A DNA stretch of 6,149 nt from Gemmatimonadota bacterium (lineage in GTDB: Bacteria; Gemmatimonadota; Gemmatimonadetes; Longimicrobiales; Gaopeijiaceae), in assembly GCA_024638395.1 (NCBI GenBank), contig JAHEKK010000213.1, positions 1 to 6,149 on the forward strand, in the 5' to 3' direction. A program made the translations under genes and the position numbers. Each line of letters begins with the position of its first letter. Position 1 is the first letter of the stretch. The notes beneath the pieces were generated by a model. That model had not been told where the DNA came from and ran no database searches. It saw only the letters and a program-made list of their open reading frames with translations. This document shows positions 5,514-6,149 of this stretch, in pieces.

Positions 5514-6149
5514 ATGTCCGAGCGGCTACGATACGCCAAGAGGATCCCCGGCGGCGGGATCCTCACGACGGTGTCGATCATCGTGTTGGGAACCGCCGCC
5601 GTGCCCCCCGGGACTCCGGAGCCCCCGGACACGGTCGCCCACTCCCGTCTCACCGCCGACGCGTATCCGCGGCGCGCCGGCATCGACATCGAGAACTACC
5701 GGTTCGAGCTGACCCTCAGCGACGAGTCCGACGAGATCACGGGCCGGGCCACCGTGACGGCGCGATTCACGGAAGACGGCGTCACGCGGCTCCCCCTGGA
5801 CCTGACCGGCCTCCGGGCCGACGGCACCGGGATGACGGTGTCTTCCGTGTCGCAGGGGCCCGCATCCCTCGCATTCACCCACCAGGCCGACCTCCTGGAC
5901 ATCACCCTGGCCGGGCCTTCCACCACCGGAGCGCGCACCGAGGTGGTGATCGAGTACCGGGGCAAACCGGCTACGGGCCTCCACATCGGGCCCAACAAGT
6001 ACGGCGACCGGACGTTCTTCAGCGACAACTGGCCAAACCGGGCCCGGAACTGGCTCCCCACGATCGATCACGTCTACGAGAAGGCGGCCAACGAATTCGT
6101 CGTCACCGCGCCGGCCCACTACCAGGTGGTCTCGAACGGTATCCTGATC
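5514..6149 (+). CDS. M1-family metallopeptidase, N-terminal part (runs off right edge)
   Basis: The frame is open for 212 codons to the last base. ATG 5514 is preferred because AGGTGG (5503-5508), overlapping the upstream stop, sits five bases before it; GTG 5505 in the same frame is possible but would bury that site. Residues 1-10 are basic and 15-30 hydrophobic, so a signal peptide or membrane anchor is likely. Residues 51-85 ('YPRRAGIDIENYRF', then 'GRATVTARF') begin the N-terminal beta-sandwich domain typical of M1 aminopeptidases. 'TGLHIGPNKYGDRTFFSDN' (154-172) and 'WPNRARNWLPTIDH' (173-186) match the conserved stretch found ahead of the catalytic domain. The catalytic GxMEN and HExxH-18-E zinc site would lie beyond the window, so activity cannot be judged. 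Full-length relatives are about 550-900 residues. As the last visible operon gene it suggests extracytoplasmic peptide trimming; whether the partners share that pathway is unknown. Confidence 0.92.
   Translation, partial: MSERLRYAKRIPGGGILTTVSIIVLGTAAVPPGTPEPPDTVAHSRLTADAYPRRAGIDIENYRFELTLSDESDEITGRATVTARFTEDGVTRLPLDLTGLRADGTGMTVSSVSQGPASLAFTHQADLLDITLAGPSTTGARTEVVIEYRGKPATGLHIGPNKYGDRTFFSDNWPNRARNWLPTIDHVYEKAANEFVVTAPAHYQVVSNGILI

Overview
This is a GC-rich bacterial window with dense, mostly exported gene products. The DUF1028 protein, the M1 peptidase with its 'YPRRAGIDIENYRF' start, and the Tat-exported flavoprotein fit a Gemmatimonadota- or Acidobacteriota-like organism. That placement is inferred from protein style only; there is no rRNA or other marker.

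Layout. Positions 1-519 (minus) hold the start of a secreted lipoprotein with a glycosyl-hydrolase-type beta-propeller opening; the rest lies off the left edge. Positions 689-1108 (minus) hold a decayed DinB-family gene with two frame changes and a missing middle. A short AT-rich dyad (1154-1169) lies between it and a divergent class III nucleotide cyclase with six predicted membrane segments (1223-2563, plus). Positions 2663-2938 (minus) hold a broken ECF sigma-factor gene that keeps only region 2. After an inverted-repeat-rich gap, a plus-strand operon begins: a Tat-exported FAD-linked oxidase (3104-4609), a secreted DUF1028 protein (4650-5504), and the N-terminal third or so of an M1-family metallopeptidase (5514 to the right edge).

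How the genes relate. The three operon genes are separated by 40 and 9 bases, each start has a Shine-Dalgarno sequence, and all three products appear to be exported, so they are probably co-transcribed and act outside the cytoplasm. The cyclase stands alone between two gene remnants and would make a cyclic nucleotide in response to an unknown membrane signal. I see no convincing new multi-gene system. The most useful second looks are the two matching frame-broken remnants, the cyclase's non-canonical purine-recognition residues, and the DUF1028 signal peptide whose predicted cleavage would leave a threonine at the mature N-terminus. No tRNA, rRNA, CRISPR array, insertion sequence or clear intrinsic terminator was seen.
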